From positions 2,356,001 to 2,420,000 of the forward strand of contig NZ_CP101137.1 in NCBI RefSeq assembly GCF_028473745.1: a DNA stretch of 64,000 nucleotides, given 5' to 3'. The position numbers were made by a program, and so were the translations under genes. Positions 62,422 through 64,000 of this stretch are shown in pieces. A model generated the notes under the pieces. It worked only from the letters and a program-made list of their open reading frames with translations, searched no databases and was not told the origin of the DNA. Source of the DNA: Streptomyces sp. M92 (lineage in GTDB: Bacteria; Actinomycetota; Actinomycetes; Streptomycetales; Streptomycetaceae). Within the stretch, counting starts at the first letter, position 1, and each line of letters opens with the position of its first letter.

Positions 62422-63164
62422 CACAGACGCCGATCGACGCGGCCGCTCGTCGCGAGGTTCCCTATGCCTTCCAGTGCACCGTTCCCGACGAGTTCGTCCG
62501 ACTTCCCGATCCGGGAGCCGTCGACGGCTGGCGCGAGGCGCTGGCACAGCTGGTACCGGACGCCGACGAGGGGCAGCTGGACTCCGCGACGCAACAAATG
62601 CGTGCTGCCCTCCCCGGCTTCTCCGCAGGAGGCGATGACACCGTCGATCTGACGGCGATGTGCCTGGGGACCGAAAACGTTTCGGGCGAGGAGCGACTGT
62701 CCATGGGGCTGCTCGCGGTCACTGTGCGCCCGAGCGGGCACTACGACCGGCTCCTGACGGCTGAAGGCATTTACCGGGCGAAGTACGAGAAGTTCTTCGC
62801 CGGCGAGGGAGAACCGCAAGAATTGGACTTCGACCTGGGCAAAGGCGCACAGGGGCGTCAGGACATGCTGTTGGCAGCCAAGCTGCCCTGCGGGCCAGGC
62901 GTGATGTCCGCGTCACTGCGCCTGCTCACGCTGCCGGCGCGCTTTATGACAGAGAGCGGGGTCCTGGACGCCGACAGTCCTGCCGGGGCGATTCGGCCAA
63001 CTCTGCCCGTGGCATCGCTCCAGCTGATCGTCCCCGCGCCGCGGGACTACTGCGTCTACGTGACCATCTCCACGCCCTCAGTGTTCCTGCTCGATTCCTA
63101 CTGTGGACGGCTGGCGCAGATAGGCCGCACGTTCACGTTCGACGTGGCGCAGCAGAACCGCTGA
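62418..63164 (+). CDS. Hypothetical protein coupled to the WXG-membrane protein
   Basis: A 248-residue soluble protein of unknown family. It begins with a region containing PDEFVRLPDPGAVDGWREAL and has several predicted beta strands (LLAVTVRPSGHYDRL, SLQLIVPAPRDYCVYVTIST). There is no signal peptide and no membrane helix. The start codon overlaps the stop of the upstream gene. Genes in such positions beside WXG proteins are often chaperones or immunity factors, but no motif shows that here. Confidence 0.75.
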   Translation: MTQTPIDAAARREVPYAFQCTVPDEFVRLPDPGAVDGWREALAQLVPDADEGQLDSATQQMRAALPGFSAGGDDTVDLTAMCLGTENVSGEERLSMGLLAVTVRPSGHYDRLLTAEGIYRAKYEKFFAGEGEPQELDFDLGKGAQGRQDMLLAAKLPCGPGVMSASLRLLTLPARFMTESGVLDADSPAGAIRPTLPVASLQLIVPAPRDYCVYVTISTPSVFLLDSYCGRLAQIGRTFTFDVAQQNR

Positions 63165-63188
63165 GCTCGGCAGACCGCCATATTCAGA

Positions 63189-63494
63189 TTACTTACCGGA
63201 CTCCGCCTGCTTCTTCTTCATCTCGTCATAAAGTTTCTGATCTAGCTTGGTGAATTCCTCCGACGCCTTCTTGGCGAACTTCGACACGCCTTTCGTCACT
63301 TTCGACAGCTGACCGAAGCCGTAGTCCCAGGAGTCAGCGAAATCGTCACAGGCCGATTCGAGGCCGCTGTGGCCCATCTGTTTCGAGTCGGCGTGCTTCA
63401 TCTCCTTCGAGGCGGACTTCATCTGGCCGCCACTGGTCTCCAGTGTCCCGGCCATGCCCATTACTTCGTCACTTGCAAATCGAAGAAAAGACAC
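63189..63494 (-). CDS. WXG100-like helical protein
   Basis: A 101-residue helical protein with a turn DSWDYGFGQL in the middle, a WxxG variant of the WXG signature. Two amphipathic helices flank it, and the C-terminus contains YDEMKKKQ. Size and shape fit the WXG100 superfamily. A GGGAGGAG ribosome site lies nine bases before the GTG start. It is downstream of another minus-strand gene (63580 onward). Confidence 0.75.
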   Translation of the reverse strand: MSFLRFASDEVMGMAGTLETSGGQMKSASKEMKHADSKQMGHSGLESACDDFADSWDYGFGQLSKVTKGVSKFAKKASEEFTKLDQKLYDEMKKKQAESGK

Positions 63495-63579
63495 CGTCTG
63501 CTCCTCCCGTCGTTCCTTAGGCTGCCATCGACGCCTGAGCATACTGAGCCTGAGGCAACCCGCTCTCATCGCCGTCTGC

Positions 63580-64000
63580 TCACCGATTGACCGCTTGAAT
63601 CTCCTGCACGGTGACCGCCTGGTTGCTGCCAAAGGTCCCGTCCGGCAGGTCGCCGCCGGCGCCGTCGGTGCCGGTCCAGGTGATCTCCCAGGTAATGGTG
63701 GCCTGGAGGTCGTACGTGCCGTCTCCCGAGGAGCGGAGATACTTGATGCCGCAGGTCGGTTCCTGGTCGGCTTTGCCCTTCGCGTAGGGCTCGCCGATGG
63801 AGCCGTCAGCGTTGATGACGCATTCGCCGGAGGCGGGGTAGACATCGGCGTCCGGTGTGCCAGGCTCGAGTTTCAGTGACACCGGGGTGGCCGTGGTCGT
63901 GGCGGAGAGGTTCCAACCACCCACATCGAGGGTCGCGGTGACCGAGACCTCGTGGAAGTCAGCCTTGTCGAGCCAGGCCCAAGTGGGGAGGTTGACCTTC
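63580..64000 (-). CDS. Partial CDS of unknown beta-rich protein, continues beyond the window
   Basis: The minus-strand frame is open to the window edge (KVNLPTWAWLDKADFHEVSV at the left end of the visible protein), so the N-terminus is missing. About 139 residues are visible. They are beta-rich with Trp and paired Cys residues (SGECVINADGS, EPTCGIKYLR) and end in VQEIQAVNR. This suggests a secreted or surface domain with a disulphide. It is 85 bp upstream of the WXG100-like gene and may share its operon. Confidence 0.7.
   Translation of the reverse strand, partial: KVNLPTWAWLDKADFHEVSVTATLDVGGWNLSATTTATPVSLKLEPGTPDADVYPASGECVINADGSIGEPYAKGKADQEPTCGIKYLRSSGDGTYDLQATITWEITWTGTDGAGGDLPDGTFGSNQAVTVQEIQAVNR

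Overview
This window is chromosomal DNA of a Streptomyces or a very close actinomycete. GC content is very high with strong third-position G/C. Stop/start overlaps of the ATGA or GTGA type are common, and GTG starts are frequent. The gene content is typical of the genus: futalosine menaquinone genes, the hemL-ccs block, twin crcB, kdpFABC, an FHA-FtsK type VII secretion ATPase and Ser/Thr kinases with extracytoplasmic domains.

Layout, left to right. Positions 1-3800 hold a sensor kinase and a copper locus (CopZ-like chaperone, DUF4396 membrane protein, DUF305 lipoprotein, His-rich DUF6153 protein) with three CsoR-type operator palindromes. Positions 3800-5660 hold an APC permease and a PadR regulator that share ATATCG-type palindromes. 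Positions 5700-6830 hold a candidate fluoride riboswitch and two overlapping crcB genes. Positions 6860-11660 hold the kdp potassium pump operon, preceded by a 25-bp direct repeat and an extra 27-residue membrane peptide. Positions 11700-15540 are accessory: a phosphorothioate-dependent HNH restriction enzyme, decayed gene remnants, a WYL regulator and an epoxide hydrolase.

Positions 16459-24244 carry hemL, a histidine phosphatase, a Tat lipoprotein deacetylase and the cytochrome c maturation System II genes (tlpA/resA, ccdA, resB, ccsB). Positions 24284-31855 are a second accessory stretch. It holds a stand-alone condensation-domain protein; MerR, LysR, cupin, DoxX and VOC genes; and two copies of an unusual two-gene module (DUF6232 membrane protein plus small protein). 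In each module the membrane protein's C-terminus and the small protein's N-terminus carry matching Gly/Asn-rich motifs that resemble RHIM/BASS amyloid-signalling sequences. This is the strongest candidate for an undescribed system.

Positions 31932-36738 hold the main futalosine menaquinone block (UbiD-like decarboxylase, MqnP, UbiX, AsnC regulator, MqnE); mqnA lies apart at 49640. Then follow UdgX, a GNAT enzyme, DUF4229, and a dicarboxylate/cystine-type symporter preceded by a 33-residue Cys-containing leader peptide. Positions 40270-48988 contain an oxidoreductase/TetR pair and a fatty-acid module (TetR, MaoC hydratase, high-molecular-weight FabG, thiolase, acyl-CoA ligase) with shared TTAC-type dyads, then a methyltransferase. 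A cold-shock gene and mqnA follow.

From 50565 to the end are two receptor Ser/Thr kinases, a 1546-residue EssC-like FHA-FtsK ATPase, WXG100-type small proteins, a WXG-membrane protein and partial or unknown genes. Together these look like a kinase-linked, stand-alone type VII secretion locus.
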